Assembly (NCBI GenBank): GCA_036784855.1
Contig: JAZDSV010000001.1
Coordinates: 853,501 to 917,500 of the forward strand
DNA from: Aphelidium insulamus
Lineage: Eukaryota; Aphelidiomycota; Aphelidea; Aphelidiaceae
Length of the DNA stretch: 64,000 nt
Direction: 5' to 3'
Shown here: positions 10,737-22,534 of the stretch, piece after piece
Layout: each line of letters opens with the position of its first letter
Numbering within the stretch: the stretch's first letter is position 1
The notes under the pieces: generated by a model
Databases searched by the model: none
What the model was told of the DNA's origin: nothing
Seen by the model: only the letters and a program-made list of their open reading frames with translations
Made by a program: the position numbers and the translations under genes

Positions 10737-11538
10737 ATGTTCAAGCGAAACAATCCCACATCGCCGCACCTGGAAGACCAGGATGAACGTAAATATGCCG
10801 GATTTGAAAGTGATGGTGACAATGGTTCGTCGGAAGGCAGCGCCGCGCCAGAGAGCAAGAACAAGGGCCGTGCGAATGTGCTGAACCGCGGTGTGGCCGG
10901 TTTGAGCCGGATGGGAAACGCGGCGCGCACCGGCGGTGTTACGGTGTTTGGCGACTTTCTCAAGTTCATCAGCCGCGGCAATGTTATTGACCTGGCGGTG
11001 GGTATCGTGATGGGCACGGCGTTCACGGCAATCGTCACGTCGCTGGTCAAGGACATTATCACGCCCATTATTGCATTGGCGGGCAACGGTGCCAACTTTG
11101 AAAACAAGTTTGCACTGCTGCGTGCTGGAAAAAAGAATTCCACGTAGGTCACAGTGTTAAGGCTAGACGTTGTAACGTAACCTAACAAATGCAGGTACAA
11201 CACCGTGCTGGAAGCGCAGGCAGATGGTGCCGTTACTGAGGTGCGATAGAGCTGTAAAGATTACTTGGACTGATGCAGTTGATGTGTAGAACTACGGACT
11301 CTTTATCCAGACCGTAATCAACTTTGTGATTGTGGCGATTGCCATGTTTCTGCTGGTGCGACTTGTGGAGCAACTGAAGCGTCGCCAAAAGAAAGACGCA
11401 CCGGCCGACCCCACGGAGAAGGACTGCCCGCACTGTTTGTCTGTGATTCCGGTCAAGGCAACGCGATGCGGTCATTGCACCTCCAAGCTAGATGTTGTGG
11501 TGGACGAAGAGCTACCCCCGCCACTCACCGCCAAGTAA
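10737..11538 (+). CDS. mscL: Large-conductance mechanosensitive channel MscL with C-terminal zinc ribbon
   Basis: Homopentameric stretch-activated channel that releases solutes on osmotic downshock. Exons 10737–11143, 11195–11240 and 11290–11538. A polar N-terminal extension of about 60 residues precedes the canonical core: GDFLKFISRGNVIDLAVGIV (TM1), GTAFTAIVTSLVKDIITPII, the periplasmic-type loop, and NYGLFIQTVINFVIVAIAMF (TM2). The C-terminus has CPHCLSVIPVKATRCGHC, a CxxC...CxxC ribbon common in bacterial MscL but absent from the E. coli and Mycobacterium tuberculosis proteins. MscL is known in some early fungi and other microbial eukaryotes. Location could be plasma membrane or an organelle; no clear targeting peptide is seen. 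Confidence 0.93.
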
Positions 11539-11693
11539 CGGATGGGTCCTTGCAGTATCTTTGGCTGTGGAACAGTGCCTGAATAGAATGCAATTGTTCT
11601 GAGGATGATAAATATTCCCCAGGAACCTAAATCTCGGGACAAAAAGTCCTGGAAACGCGAACCCTAGATTACAGACTGCCGAAAATTTTAAAA

Positions 11694-12308
11694 ATGCTTC
11701 GCGCCTGCCAGCTGCGCCAAATGGCCACCGCCTCCCGCGTGGGTGTGGGTGAGTGCTCTCTATTCATACTATCTCTGTATCCATACTCAAATATTAATTT
11801 TGGGCATGCAGCCTCGCCACGAGCGCGCGTCACGTTCCTTGCCAACACGTCGCCCCTGCTGGACCTGTACGTGTCGTTTGCGCGACAGGCCGCACAGGCC
11901 ATGACCATCACCCCGTCCAAGACCATATACCCCATACGACACACACCCGATGTGGCATTTGCACCGGAGTACCTGCCGGCAGATGGCACCTGTGCACCAA
12001 CGCAATCATCCAATAAGCCATCCGACGGATACACGCTCTACACCGAGGGCCTGTCATTCGAGTACGACCGATGGACGGTGAATCGGTCGCCGTTCGTGCA
12101 CGGCAAGCACCAGGACCAGTTCGAGGTGCGCACCTATCGCCGCTCACTGGACCTGTACGACTGCGAGCCAGAGACGGTCAAGCGGTGGCTGCACTACGTC
12201 ACGTGCAACCTGCCCGCCGGAGTAGGCGTGGAGTATGCGCTGCACGAGACGGAGCCCCTACCCGACGTGACGGATAAGGATGTTCACGAGAACGTCTCTC
12301 AGCAATAG
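11694..12308 (+). CDS. MRPS10: Mitochondrial small-subunit ribosomal protein S10
   Basis: Exons 11694–11748 and 11812–12308, separated by a 63-nt intron, give about 183 residues. An Arg-rich N-terminus (MLRACQLRQMATASRVG) suits a mitochondrial targeting peptide. The C-terminal half carries the S10 fold signature: SPFVHGKHQDQFEVRTYRRS, LDLYDCEPETV, WLHYVTCNLPAGVGVE. The His-Lys...Gln-Phe and R(T)YRR features match mitochondrial S10/uS10m. Length fits fungal and animal homologues. Confidence 0.88.
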   Translation: MLRACQLRQMATASRVGVGECSLFILSLYPYSNINFGHAASPRARVTFLANTSPLLDLYVSFARQAAQAMTITPSKTIYPIRHTPDVAFAPEYLPADGTCAPTQSSNKPSDGYTLYTEGLSFEYDRWTVNRSPFVHGKHQDQFEVRTYRRSLDLYDCEPETVKRWLHYVTCNLPAGVGVEYALHETEPLPDVTDKDVHENVSQQ

Positions 12309-12977
12309 ACACATGTATCTCAAGCTGTGCCCTCAACAGCATGGGCTCTATTAAACAAGTGGCAAGCCATATTCACCACCGCCTCTTCATCTAAGCAACA
12401 ATGATAAAGTAAAGTGGGTGTGGCATACAACGCGTGGTACACACCGCCTTCTGCACGCAGTCCTTGAATGCGCGAAATTCTGCACGGCAAGCGTCGCGGT
12501 CAATTGATTCTGCGACGGCCGAGACGCACTGGCCATACTGACGCGCCTACCGCACACAGGTTAAGGACTATTTAAGGTGTGTGCCCAGATGCGTGGGTGC
12601 ACGCTACTGTACCGTCACTGCACAGGACGCCGTGGCCTGGGCGAATTGCCGCACATAGTTGCCCGATTGATTGCGCATCGTGTAAAAACGCATAAACTAT
12701 TGCGTACGCTAATGGACAAGCCATTGAAGAAAACAATGATTATGTTAACAGACATGTCATTGAAGTAATCAATGTTAACGTTGTCAATTGGTTCAGAAGT
12801 GCTGCTTGTGTATGTATTGCCCGAGTTACACAGGTGGCACACGATTCAGATGGTGGCACAGCGGTTCAGTCTGCCGATTGGTTTATCGCGCTCATGCAAC
12901 TTACACTGTTACATGTGAAAAGATATAAAGAGGCGCGATTTGGCACTCATTGTATTTAAAGCTTTAAATTATACAGC
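12309..12977. other. Intergenic, no gene seen
   Basis: 669 bp with no supported ORF or RNA gene. Two imperfect copies of a CATTGAAG(A/T)AA(A/T)CAATG palindromic word occur near 12722–12775. An AT-rich promoter-like stretch (AGATATAAAGAGG at about 12920) precedes the next start codon. Confidence 0.5.
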
Positions 12978-13577
12978 ATGAGAGCGATATTTCTCGCATT
13001 GTTCATGGCATCAGCCATTGGTTTGCTTCCCCTTGATGCAAAGAGAACTGCGTGACATCCCAGGCGAAAACCTGTGGCCCCAACGCACTTCAAGCCAAAC
13101 ATCCCAGACATCATTCCCTGCATGTTTGAGGTGGCTTCCGACACTTCAGCACCACAGCTCAAAATAGCACGAAGAACTGTAAAGCCCGACAGCTCCATTG
13201 AGAGTGACGTGGGGTCACTGACCTATTCGTTGAAGATTCCATCTGAACGGTCAGTAATTCTAAATACTATTGGCCACAAATTCTTTGCATACATAACGTG
13301 CTGGGACGGTGCGGGCAACAAGTACGTCAAAGGTACTGGCCACGGATTGTTCGATGATGACTTCAAGTATGTCAAAGATAATCGAAGTAATTTGGAAGTG
13401 AAGAAATGCAACGGGCCGAGTCCATTTGCGGCTAAAAAAGATTATCAGTGCCCACGGACTCCGTACTGGGTTTCAGATGATTGCAATAGCACTACGAAAC
13501 GCCTAAGAAGTTTTTATATTTCTCCAAAGGCCATCATTTCCAAGAAGCGAAATCAGGTAGCTGCAAAAAAGCCCTGA
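12978..13577 (+). CDS. Candidate secreted protein, interrupted by one in-frame TGA
   Basis: From the ATG at 12978 a good signal peptide (MRAIFLALFMASAIG) is followed after 25 codons by a TGA. The same frame then runs open for about 175 codons to 13577, ending NQVAAKKP. The downstream part is basic, with paired cysteines (IPCMFEV, FFAYITCWDGAGNKYVKGTG, EVKKCNG, YQCPRTPYWVSDDC), and looks like a compact secreted domain. No family is recognised. A TATAAAG box lies about 55 bp upstream of the ATG and a polyadenylation-like AATAAA sits at 13606, so the locus looks like a real gene. It may be a recent pseudogene, a read-through gene, or carry an unrecognised splice near the TGA. Confidence 0.55.
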
Positions 13578-13887
13578 ACAAGCCTTCCCGACCTGCTTAA
13601 AACCAAATAAAAGCACATCTAATGAAAGCAGCAGCCATTTACCGGTATATGTGTATATTGAGAAGTATATATCTGTACACACACACATATGTACATACAT
13701 ACAATGTATACACATCTTATCAACGGGACAACGGTGTCTAGAAGGCATGCTGTGCAAGCACAACAAACACAGCCAGGCTCCAGTTTGTTCCACGGAAACT
13801 TGCCGCGCCCACGCTCCCCTCACAGCGCCACCTGGACGCTTATAGACATCACATCATCGTACGTAGACAGATATCTCACGCGCCACC

Positions 13888-16396
13888 ATGAAGTTCTGGT
13901 CGCCCGCATCGTCCAAAGCGTCGCTGGCGCCACCACCACTATCTCCAGACACCGCCACTGTCCCCGAAGTGGCTGATGCCCGTTTGGCTGCTGCGCCACA
14001 ACTACACCAACATCAGCCACAACAGTCCCCGCCACAGTCACGGAGGCTGTACGCGCCCGGCGCCAAGGCCGCCACCGTTCAGACATGCATGGATCTGCCG
14101 GGACTGCTTGCCTCGGAATCGGACAGTGGCAATCAGGGAGCGGCGGCGACACAACCTACGACGGCTGGCACCGTAGCCGCCGTAGACCCCGTCACAGTCA
14201 CCACCGGCACCGGCAAGAAGAACAAAAGCAGCGGCAGCCGACTAGAGAATGGAGACAGCGGATTTATCGACGACGAGGCCGGAGCGGCTGTCTGTGACGG
14301 CCAGCCGTTGTCACCGATCGCCACGGCGCGCGCTCCCACGGCGTCTGTTGTGGGTGCTGACTCACTGACCGTGCCGGGAGACGCGACGCCGCAAGATAGC
14401 AAGAAACAAGTGGACAGTAGTGGACGGCCCTTGCCACACAGTCCCGCCTGTGCCGATTTGTCGCGGATTGACAGCGGCGACGAGTTGCTGGCAGACAGTG
14501 CCGCCTCTCCCGCCTCTCCCACGATATCGGTTGGCAGTCACGGCAGTAGTGGCAATGGTGGTGGTGACGGTCAAGGCGGTCAAGGTGGCACTAATATGGA
14601 CACGCATAACGGCGCCACGCAACACGGCAAGAAAAAGTGGTGGAATGTCTTTGTGCCGGCAGCCACGGGACATTTGCACAGCAAGCACCATCAGCACGCC
14701 GACCGGTCTCCGCCACCGCCGTCAAACAACAACACCAATTCCAGTCAGCACCGACTGGCAGATGTGCGCGAGGAAGATGTCGCGACGGACCGCCAGGACC
14801 GTGTGGTGTCCATTGACGGCCGCGAAACTGACATTGAACCCAATGTCGACACTCTGGCAGTACTGTCACAGGCGCCACCGCCGCAACAACAAGTACTGCC
14901 ACCGACATCGGCCAAGATGCGGTCGCCAGACGCGATTAAAAAGGTGACAGGCTTTATGAAGCACCTGCACGTGGGGCCATCACGCGCCAAGAAGGCGGCC
15001 AGCAACAATGAATCGCGTTCCGGGCGACCATCGCTTGACGGCGCTGCATCCACCACCAGCCCTGCAGTTGCCTCTCTGCAAGCAGCCGCTGGCCATGAAG
15101 CACCAGCAGCAGCAACTGCTCGAGTCGCCATACAGACTCCGTGTCGGAATCCGCGTGTTCTGCGCCGTGAGGCTACCAAATCCGAGGAAGAGTCCAAGTT
15201 ATTCCGACGGCGTGAGATTTTGAATGTAATGCGGCGCGAGTACACGCTGCCGCGAGAGTTTCGCGAGAAGTACGAACTGTTGGATCTGCTTGGCGACGGT
15301 GCATTTGGCTTTGTCTTTCTGGCGCGGGTAAAGTCCCCGCGGCGTCAAGGCAACTCTCCCGAGCGGGTACGCTAAATACTGTACAATAGGGTATTAACAT
15401 CGGCTTATAATTGTATTACTATTAGGCCGCCGTAAAGTTCATTATACGGGACAAGTTGTCGCTGGACGGCTGGGCAAATGACGAGACGTACGGATTCATC
15501 CCGTTCGAGGCGCACTTTATCAAGCAGCTATCACACCCAAACATCATCCAGTTCATGGACCTGTTCATGGACGACCGATTTTTCTATCTGGTGACCGAGT
15601 TCCACGGCGCCGAATGGACACCCTCGAACCCGCTACTGAACCCGGAGCAGAACCCGGGATTGCGTAATTGCGCCGAGAAAGTACAGCCGCCCACGCCGCT
15701 AATGTCGCTGGATCATCGGAAATTCACCGATGACCAGCTGTTGCAGAAGAAGCGGACCGCGTGCGATCTGTTTGAATGCATTGACGCGCAGTACGTGAAA
15801 CTACAATTATTTATATTTTCCGCATATGAGTAATCAACTAGTCGACGCATACCCGAGAGTACAGCCAAGTACATTCTGGTCCAGATTGTGGACGCGCTGA
15901 CCTACCTGCTTGATATTGGGTTTGTACACCGCGACCTCAAAGACGAGAACGTGGTCATTGACCAGCACTACCACGTCAAACTGATTGATTTCGGATCCAC
16001 ATCGCCAGTGCCGCAGCTAGGCGACACCGCACACTACTTTGACAGGTTTAACGGCACACTGCACTTTGCCTCGCCCGAAATACTGCAAGGCCGATTCTAT
16101 CGCGGACCGGAGGCGGATGTGTGGGCCCTAGGGGTCCTGCTCTTCACCATACTGTTTGGCGAGAATCCGTTCCCTAATCCCGATGACATTGTCAAGATGA
16201 ATGTGCGCTTCCCATCAGAGCCGGCCGGTGAGTGCACCTCTATAAGCACTGTTTAACCATTGAAGAGAGCTTAAATTTAAATTTAGGCGCCGTGGACTTG
16301 ATGAAACGGATGTTGGAGGTGGACCCGGACAAGCGGGCCACACTGGCTGAAGTGCGGAGTCATCCGTGGTTCAGCGACGTGAAGCCTGTGCATTAA
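13888..16396 (+). CDS. Serine/threonine protein kinase, PAS-kinase/CAMK-like
   Basis: Exons 13888–15366, 15426–15790, 15842–16227 and 16287–16396. The ATG sits in a strong GCCACCATG context. The first ~440 residues are low-complexity (Ser, Thr, Pro, Gln, His) with no PAS domain that I can see. The kinase domain follows: LLGDGAFGFVFLAR (P-loop), AAVKFIIRDKL (lysine), the HPNIIQFMDLF helix, FVHRDLKDENVVID (catalytic loop), VKLIDFGST (DFG), LHFASPEIL (APE variant) and ADVWALGVLLFTILFGENPF. The domain most resembles fungal PSK1/PSK2 and PASK, which couple nutrient state to sugar storage. That assignment is by resemblance only. A 50-residue insert sits between the hinge and the catalytic loop. Confidence 0.88.
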
Positions 16397-17004
16397 TGCA
16401 CGTGTATAATAGTTGTGGTGGTGATAATGGTGCGTTATGTGTCTAAATAGATGTGTTTTTGTTCCGACCGTCGTACATACATAGAATTATTTCTGCATGT
16501 CAGGTAATCATTTAGAGCAAGCTTTTTCTTCAGGGATCTGCAACGATGGCTATGTGTTTATTCGTGCAACAATTACTGCTCCTGAGCCAGCAATGCTCAA
16601 ACTGTAGCAATCAGGTGCAATTTTCCAGCTCAAGCAAATCACTATACTTTAACGCAATAGAAATGTAGCACATGAGCCGCGAGCCAAATCCAACTTAATG
16701 AAATGGCGATTTTCACATATCGCAGGGCTGGAAGTTCCAGGAGGTCCGTTAAACGGAAGAGATGCACAGGATAGGTACGAACATCTCTCAGGGATTCTCA
16801 GGGAGCCAAGTTCTTGTCATCTAATTGCACTCAAGTCGCTATTTACCCACTTACGACCATTGTCTTTTATTTAATCTTGCTGGATGTCTCAAAAGTTGCC
16901 AGCTGCGGCCGAGACGTAGCCATTCGGTCACAGTTATCGGCGCATAATCAGGTTGCGAGATTTCTGATCCAGATCTTGAACGAGCAATACAAATCACAGT
17001 ACCG
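16397..17004. other. Intergenic, no gene seen
   Basis: 608 bp between the kinase stop and the SMP–C2 gene. No supported ORF, RNA or repeat. Confidence 0.6.
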
Positions 17005-20000
17005 ATGTCATGGACATTGCTCCTCGCCGTGGCCACGCTCATTCATTTGGTGTGCCACTGGGTGGTTACACGGCTTATTATACCGCGGTTGAGTGCCGCT
17101 GCTGGGCCGCATTCTGCACCACTTCCTCCTACTCCCACATCGCCGACTACTCCTGCACCGCCTCCCATCCTGACTGCTACCACTGAAGATGGCGCCACCG
17201 CCGATACACCTCCACCACCTCCCCCAAAGCTGCTTCTTGCCACACAGCAGCAACGGCAGCCAGATATATTGCTTCTGCCGCGGCACTTTCCGCCCGGCAT
17301 GCCGGTGGAGCAGTGTGACTGGGTCAACACACTGATACAATCGCTCTTTCAGCGCATGCAGGGCAAGGTGCGATGGATCCTGATTGTCACTTCTAGGAAA
17401 GTCTTACTGGGTAGGAAACTTCTGAGCGATGGTGTTCCAACTTGAACAAGGAGTTTGCCCAGCTGGAGGAACGGTCCAAGATATTGTCCTACATTTACGC
17501 ATCGCACCTGCACGTTGGCCACTCGCCGCCCGAGATAAAGTTCATTCAGTGCGTAAATAACTCACTCCATTGTACAGTTGTACTTTTGTCTCTTCTGCAT
17601 ACAACAGGCTTGCCTAATTCTTCACTGATCATATTTGTCAATATGTGCACTGCATTACATTTATTCATTCATGTGGGACATATCTTATGTCATTGACGTG
17701 TAGAGTGCTGCCCACGGATGCTTCGCGCAAAGATTTGGCGTTGCAGGCTAAATTTATATATTTTGGTGGATTCTCCATGGAGCTGCACACGCAAATACAG
17801 CTCTATTCTGTTCTGGATGCCCACGTCAAAGTCACCGTGCAAGACTGTTCCGGAGATGTGAGTGCATATCGTCACATCCCGTACACTTGTACTTTGTGGT
17901 TGACTGCTTCAAGATATTGATGCGAGTGGATGCTGGAGGCGGCGCCGAAGATAGCCCCGACCAGATCGATGTGACAATGAGCCTGGCGGCGGATCCAGTG
18001 TTCAATCTGGATATCAAATCTGTGCTTGGCAGCTACAGCGACCTGTCCATGCTGAAACAGCTTATTGGCGGCACTTTCAAATTAGTTTTTCGCAAGATGT
18101 TTGTCACGCCGAACGGGCGTCGGTACCGCTGGTCCAGTCCCAAAGTGGATCCCAGCACCGGGCTGCTGGTGAAGGGCTGGCGACCAGTACCGATTGAGGT
18201 GGCGGAGAAGAAGGCAGCGGTTGAGCGCAACAAGAAGAAGCGGGCAACCACAACGTCGCCCGCTGTTGGCCGGCTCTTTGTCACTTGTTAGTCTGATATC
18301 CACTTGTTAGTCTGAGTGAACAGATTCTCACGAATGATGCAGTAAAGTCGGCTCGAGATTTAAAATCTTTGCACCCGGGCGGCCTTGCCGGTAATCCGTA
18401 TTGCATTACATCGTTCAATCGACAGAATCGCAAGTCCAAGGTGATTTCACGTGCGGCTCATCCGCTTTGGGATGAGAAATACGTCTTGTACGTGACATGT
18501 TGTAGTATTTAAGAATTTGAGTCTAAACGTATGGTAGTGACGTTTTCGATGCGTCTGACAGCGTGGTGTTCTCAGTGTATGACCGCGATCGATTTGGCAA
18601 AGGTATTGTGATTCTATGCTTATATCTAGCACCATTTATCTGAAAATATAGACAATTTTTGCGGTCACTTCAAGGCCGCACTGAATGCTCCATCGAAAAG
18701 TGATACCAGCAAGGGTGCTCAGCAAGCAGTGTCAGCAACTGACATTGAGGGCACCCTGAGTGTCAAGGGCAACAAGGAGGCATCAGCAGGGACTATTTCC
18801 GTCACCATCGGCTATGAACCTTTTACAGACACTGTCATTGGTGGGGTACACACCGTTGTCTACAACAAGGAACGACCGCTGTCCCAATTCGATCATGCTT
18901 TCATCGAGACGCTGGTAAAGGAGCCGGCTCAAACTCGTGTCGGCAGCTTTGTGGAGACTGACGGCCCATCACTCACAATGGCCGACTTGATGTTGCCCAA
19001 CAGTCAGTCCGTTGGCGATATTGCAGCCTCTTCAGCAGTGGGCAGTGGGAGCATGCGGAAGCTATCCGCGGGCAGTCGCCATGCACAGCCTGAAATTGCT
19101 GAGCATGGCCTGCGTGCTCTGGGTGATAGCGATAGACGGCTCTCGTCGGCAACGAGCATTGGCTCCGATGAGCGGATGAATGCACAAGGGATCTCGGCTG
19201 GAAGCGACTTCAATGTGCGTAATATGCGCTTCTGGCCCTGATGATTCATTTGTTGCAGTTGACGGCGAATGATGAACACAGCATCGGCATCGAGCGACCA
19301 GAGTCCGTGAAGACTTCAATGACGGAGCTGGCAATCGACAACTCATATCCACCGGTATCGCCCACCTCTCCGTCAGGTGGACAAAAATTACCTGGCACGC
19401 CGCGATACAACGTGATCGTGTCAGTGAACCAAGCACGCGGCTTGGTGCCCACGGATAGCGCCGGATTTAGCGTGAGTTGTATTTACTGTGATGAAATAGC
19501 AATAGCCATGATCTAATCAATACTAAGGACCCGTATTGCAGCGTTACAATTGGGCGCGCTTCCCGCAAGACAAAGGTGGTCAAGAAATCACTGTCGCCCA
19601 TTTGGAACGAAGATTTGGTATTGTAAGTGATACATTGTGCCATTAGTACCACATATATTCATATCATGGCAGCCAAGTCACTTCAATACCCTCGGACGTT
19701 GCCGTGCAAGTATTCAGCTGGACTAGATTTGCACAGCACAAGTTTCTCGGGCAGGCGCGCGTGCCTGTCAACGCCGCCGACATATCAGCTGCTCATCGTG
19801 AGAACGCATCATCATCGCCGACCGATGATGGGTCCACACACCGCGAGCAGCTGCTTAATCGCGGGCTGGCCAAGTCTTACGAACTGGGACAGCGTGAAGT
19901 TACTGCCGACATGCTGCGCGCGGGACTCGGTGTGCCACAAGTGGACACTGTGACTGGCCAACTGGAGGTATCGGTCGACGTGGTGCCGATAATCACCCCG

Positions 20001-20396
20001 ACAGTCGCCGAGGACAAGGTGGCGACGGTTAAAAGTGAGGTGCAGCACCACGGCCTCATCGGCGAGCATGTACCGGCACAATCGCCACCCGCTGCCCGAG
20101 CAGTGGCACCACCGCCGCACATTGAAGTGACGCAACTGAAATCCCTTGAGAACTTTCTCGCACGTCCAATACCACCGCCGCCGACACATGACAATCAAGA
20201 CGTCAGTGATGCGCGAGATTCCACGGCGGCGGCGGCGACGTCGACGACACACGATCCAGCCGGTTCAGACACACACGCCGCACGAACACTCCCGGCCCTG
20301 CAACATCGCGCCGCCGTTGCCACCACCGCCACCAAAGAGATGGCCAAGAGCCTTGCATCACAGCTGAGCAACCGCTGGAAGACAAGGCGGCCATAG
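17005..20396 (+). CDS. SMP-domain lipid-transfer protein with two C2 domains (tricalbin/E-Syt class)
   Basis: Likely an ER membrane-contact-site tether that moves lipids. The start at 17005 gives an N-terminal hydrophobic anchor (LLLAVATLIHLVCHWVV). A Pro-rich linker follows, then an SMP domain beginning PVEQCDWVNTLIQSLF and continuing through KEFAQLEERSKIL, HSPPEIKFIQVLPTD and FGGFSMELHTQIQLYSV. The first C2 reads ARDLKSLHPGGLAGNPYCIT ... PLWDEKYVFDVFDASDSVVF ... YDRDRFGK. The second reads YNVIVSVNQARGL ... DPYCSVTIG ... SPIWNEDLVF. Exons found: 17005–17395, 17415–17548, 17704–17857, 17914–about 18279, then several short exons to 20396. The join near 18280–18320 is uncertain because of a 19-bp tandem duplication. 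Both C2 domains keep some Ca-binding Asp. Confidence 0.85.
18282..18316 (+). repeat. 19-bp tandem duplication at an intron boundary
   Basis: CACTTGTTAGTCTGATATC at 18282–18300 is followed at once by CACTTGTTAGTCTGAG. It duplicates a possible GTTAGT splice donor of the SMP–C2 gene. Confidence 0.85.
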
Positions 20397-20809
20397 CAGT
20401 CAGTGCTTGTGCGCTCTCTGTCATGCTTTCTGATACAGCGTGACAGTCAACTGGTGGAAAGCCTAAGTATTCCATCGACACACATGCATATGAGTATAAG
20501 CAAGTTTGTATGGGTGGGTAGTAAGGGAAAATATGCCTCATTTCGCCTTTTTGGAGTGATATTCACGGCAGGCACCCGGAGAAAGCTGCGGCTTCGACTA
20601 CTATTGAGGATCGTCTGATCAACATGCCCTTCACATGTATACGAGACTGTCGCGCGCACAGGGATGTCAGATGTGCGACCTGACACATCATCACTGTGGC
20701 TACTTACAGCATCCATCAGTGCATAATTAGGCACGGGTGCTGTATGGAACTGCCATACTTCCAACATATAGCTTTGATGCGCCTATAAACCGCGGGTGTC
20801 TAAAATGCC
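20397..20809. other. Intergenic, no gene seen
   Basis: 413 bp with no supported ORF. It separates two same-strand genes and should hold the promoter of the metallophosphoesterase. Confidence 0.55.
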
Positions 20810-22534
20810 ATGCAGATCCACTTAATGCGCGTAAAAGCCACCACGTTGCTGGTCGCGGCGATTGTGGGCGCCGTGCTCGTGGTGGCGCTGCTAGTGTCGA
20901 CGGTGGCGTGGCCGCGCATATGCCACACCGTGACGGTCACCCCGTCATTCGGATGGACTGCCGCGGTGCTGGCGGGCGCCTGCAGCCACTGGCAGCTCCA
21001 TCGAGACGCCTCTATCCGTGAATGCCGAGTGACCAGTGGCCCGCTGTTGTTGCTGCAGTCTGGTGACACTGCGGTGCTGGTGTGGGAAGCGTCTCGGCGG
21101 TGTCTGGCCGTAGCAGAGTTTGTGGTGACGGCCAGGCGGCGCAGTATGGTGCGCCTGGTGGCAAACCAGTCGACTGCTCTGAAGCCATCTGAGTGGCAGT
21201 GGCGTGGCCGAGAGTGGTCCGTGCGCGTGGACCCGGTGCAGTCTGACGTGCAGGTGGACGACGGTGACTATGCGTTGGTAGAGGGTCCGCGCCGCGTCGC
21301 CTACAAGGTGGCCATGGATATCGGGGGAGACGTGCAGTCGGCCCAGCAGCTGCACATCACTCTGACCCGGGTGGACAAGCATCTCGGTGGCGACAATGAC
21401 GAGGACGAGCGTCTCACGGATGTGGCCACCATCGGCGTGGACTGCATTCCACCCGCGGCGCCCGACACCGATCTGCCCACGGGATCTTCTTCGTGCTCCC
21501 CGATGCGGTTTGGCGTCGTGGGCGACAACCAGTTCGGGGCCGCAACGTTCCGGCAAGTGGGCGCCGCGCTGTACCGCCGCTTCCGGCCCACGCACATGCT
21601 GCACGTCGGGGATGCGGTGCAGCGTGGCGACGATCCCGACCAGTGGCAGACGGATTTCTTTGACGTTGTGCGCGACACGCGGCTCTCTGGCAGCAGCGTG
21701 TGGCTGTGTGCCTCAGGGAACCACGATATGGACAAGGCTGCCCGTGTTGTGCAGCAGCAGATTCCTCTCATGCGCTGGCCCGACACCGATGACGTTAATG
21801 ACGGTGGCGATGACAGAGAACAAGGAGACGGCGACTCGTTGCAGGATGTGCAGTATGCACCCGTGCACACGGTCGAAGAGCAGGTGCCACTGCAGCCTCC
21901 ATCTGATATAGCAGAGACAGACAGAACAATCCACCCCGAGCTGGTCAGCGTGGCGGCCAAGCGGTGGCGAGCGCTGCGTGTGGGCGCCGTCTACTTTATA
22001 GTGCTGGACGCCAACACAGACTCGCCGGAGCAGGATGCATTCCTCCGCGACGCACTGGACCCCGCCAGCAACCCGCAGCGTGCGGGTGCCGCATTCACAG
22101 TGGTCATCACGCACATTCCGCCCTTCATGGAGTTCTGGGAGCCGCGTGCCTGGTTCGACGGCGGCGAGAGTCGGTGGGGTGCGTTTGTTCGGGAGCGCTA
22201 CGTGGCGCTATTTGAACAGTACGGCGTCGATCTGGTCATATCGGGCCATCAGCACAACTATGAGCGCGGTGAACTGAATGGAGTGGTGTATGTGGTGGTG
22301 GGCGGCGCTGGCGGCACCCTGGAGACGGACCGTGTGCAGCGCTGGCCGGACAATATGTTCTCGGTGGTGCGCAACCAGCATCACTACGCCGTGATGGATG
22401 TGCATGATGGCCGCAGTGGCGGTGGCGGCGTGGAACAGCTGTACTGGCACGCATACAATCTGCTCGATCAGCGCATCGACGAGTTTGTGCTGCGGCGCGG
22501 CAACTCGTCCCTCTTTTCCGGTGTCTACTCTTGA
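20810..22534 (+). CDS. Membrane-anchored metallophosphoesterase (purple-acid-phosphatase-like)
   Basis: Single exon, 574 residues. An N-terminal signal anchor (TTLLVAAIVGAVLVVALLVS) is followed by a region of about 220 residues with a possible β-sandwich. The calcineurin-type core has all metal motifs in order: FGVVGDNQFG, HVGDAVQRGDD, ASGNHDMDKA, VITHIPPFMEFW and ISGHQHNYERGELNG, then GGAGGTLE. Spacing and GHxHxYER resemble purple acid phosphatases and related secreted phosphodiesterases. An acidic insert of about 75 residues lies between GNHD and the next motif. It probably acts outside the cell or in the secretory lumen on phosphomonoesters or diesters. It is convergent with the subtilase gene, with 145 bp between stops. 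Confidence 0.9.
   Translation: MQIHLMRVKATTLLVAAIVGAVLVVALLVSTVAWPRICHTVTVTPSFGWTAAVLAGACSHWQLHRDASIRECRVTSGPLLLLQSGDTAVLVWEASRRCLAVAEFVVTARRRSMVRLVANQSTALKPSEWQWRGREWSVRVDPVQSDVQVDDGDYALVEGPRRVAYKVAMDIGGDVQSAQQLHITLTRVDKHLGGDNDEDERLTDVATIGVDCIPPAAPDTDLPTGSSSCSPMRFGVVGDNQFGAATFRQVGAALYRRFRPTHMLHVGDAVQRGDDPDQWQTDFFDVVRDTRLSGSSVWLCASGNHDMDKAARVVQQQIPLMRWPDTDDVNDGGDDREQGDGDSLQDVQYAPVHTVEEQVPLQPPSDIAETDRTIHPELVSVAAKRWRALRVGAVYFIVLDANTDSPEQDAFLRDALDPASNPQRAGAAFTVVITHIPPFMEFWEPRAWFDGGESRWGAFVRERYVALFEQYGVDLVISGHQHNYERGELNGVVYVVVGGAGGTLETDRVQRWPDNMFSVVRNQHHYAVMDVHDGRSGGGGVEQLYWHAYNLLDQRIDEFVLRRGNSSLFSGVYS

Noticed and set aside
12577-12768. Short ORFs between MRPS10 and the interrupted secreted ORF
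   Set aside because: Chance length, no splice signals or homology seen.
13820-14152. Antisense ORF at the kinase 5' end
   Set aside because: It starts inside low-complexity coding sequence and lacks any conserved pattern.
20945-21960. Two 219-codon minus-strand ORFs across the metallophosphoesterase
   Set aside because: The plus strand has every phosphoesterase motif; the reverse frames are low-information shadows.
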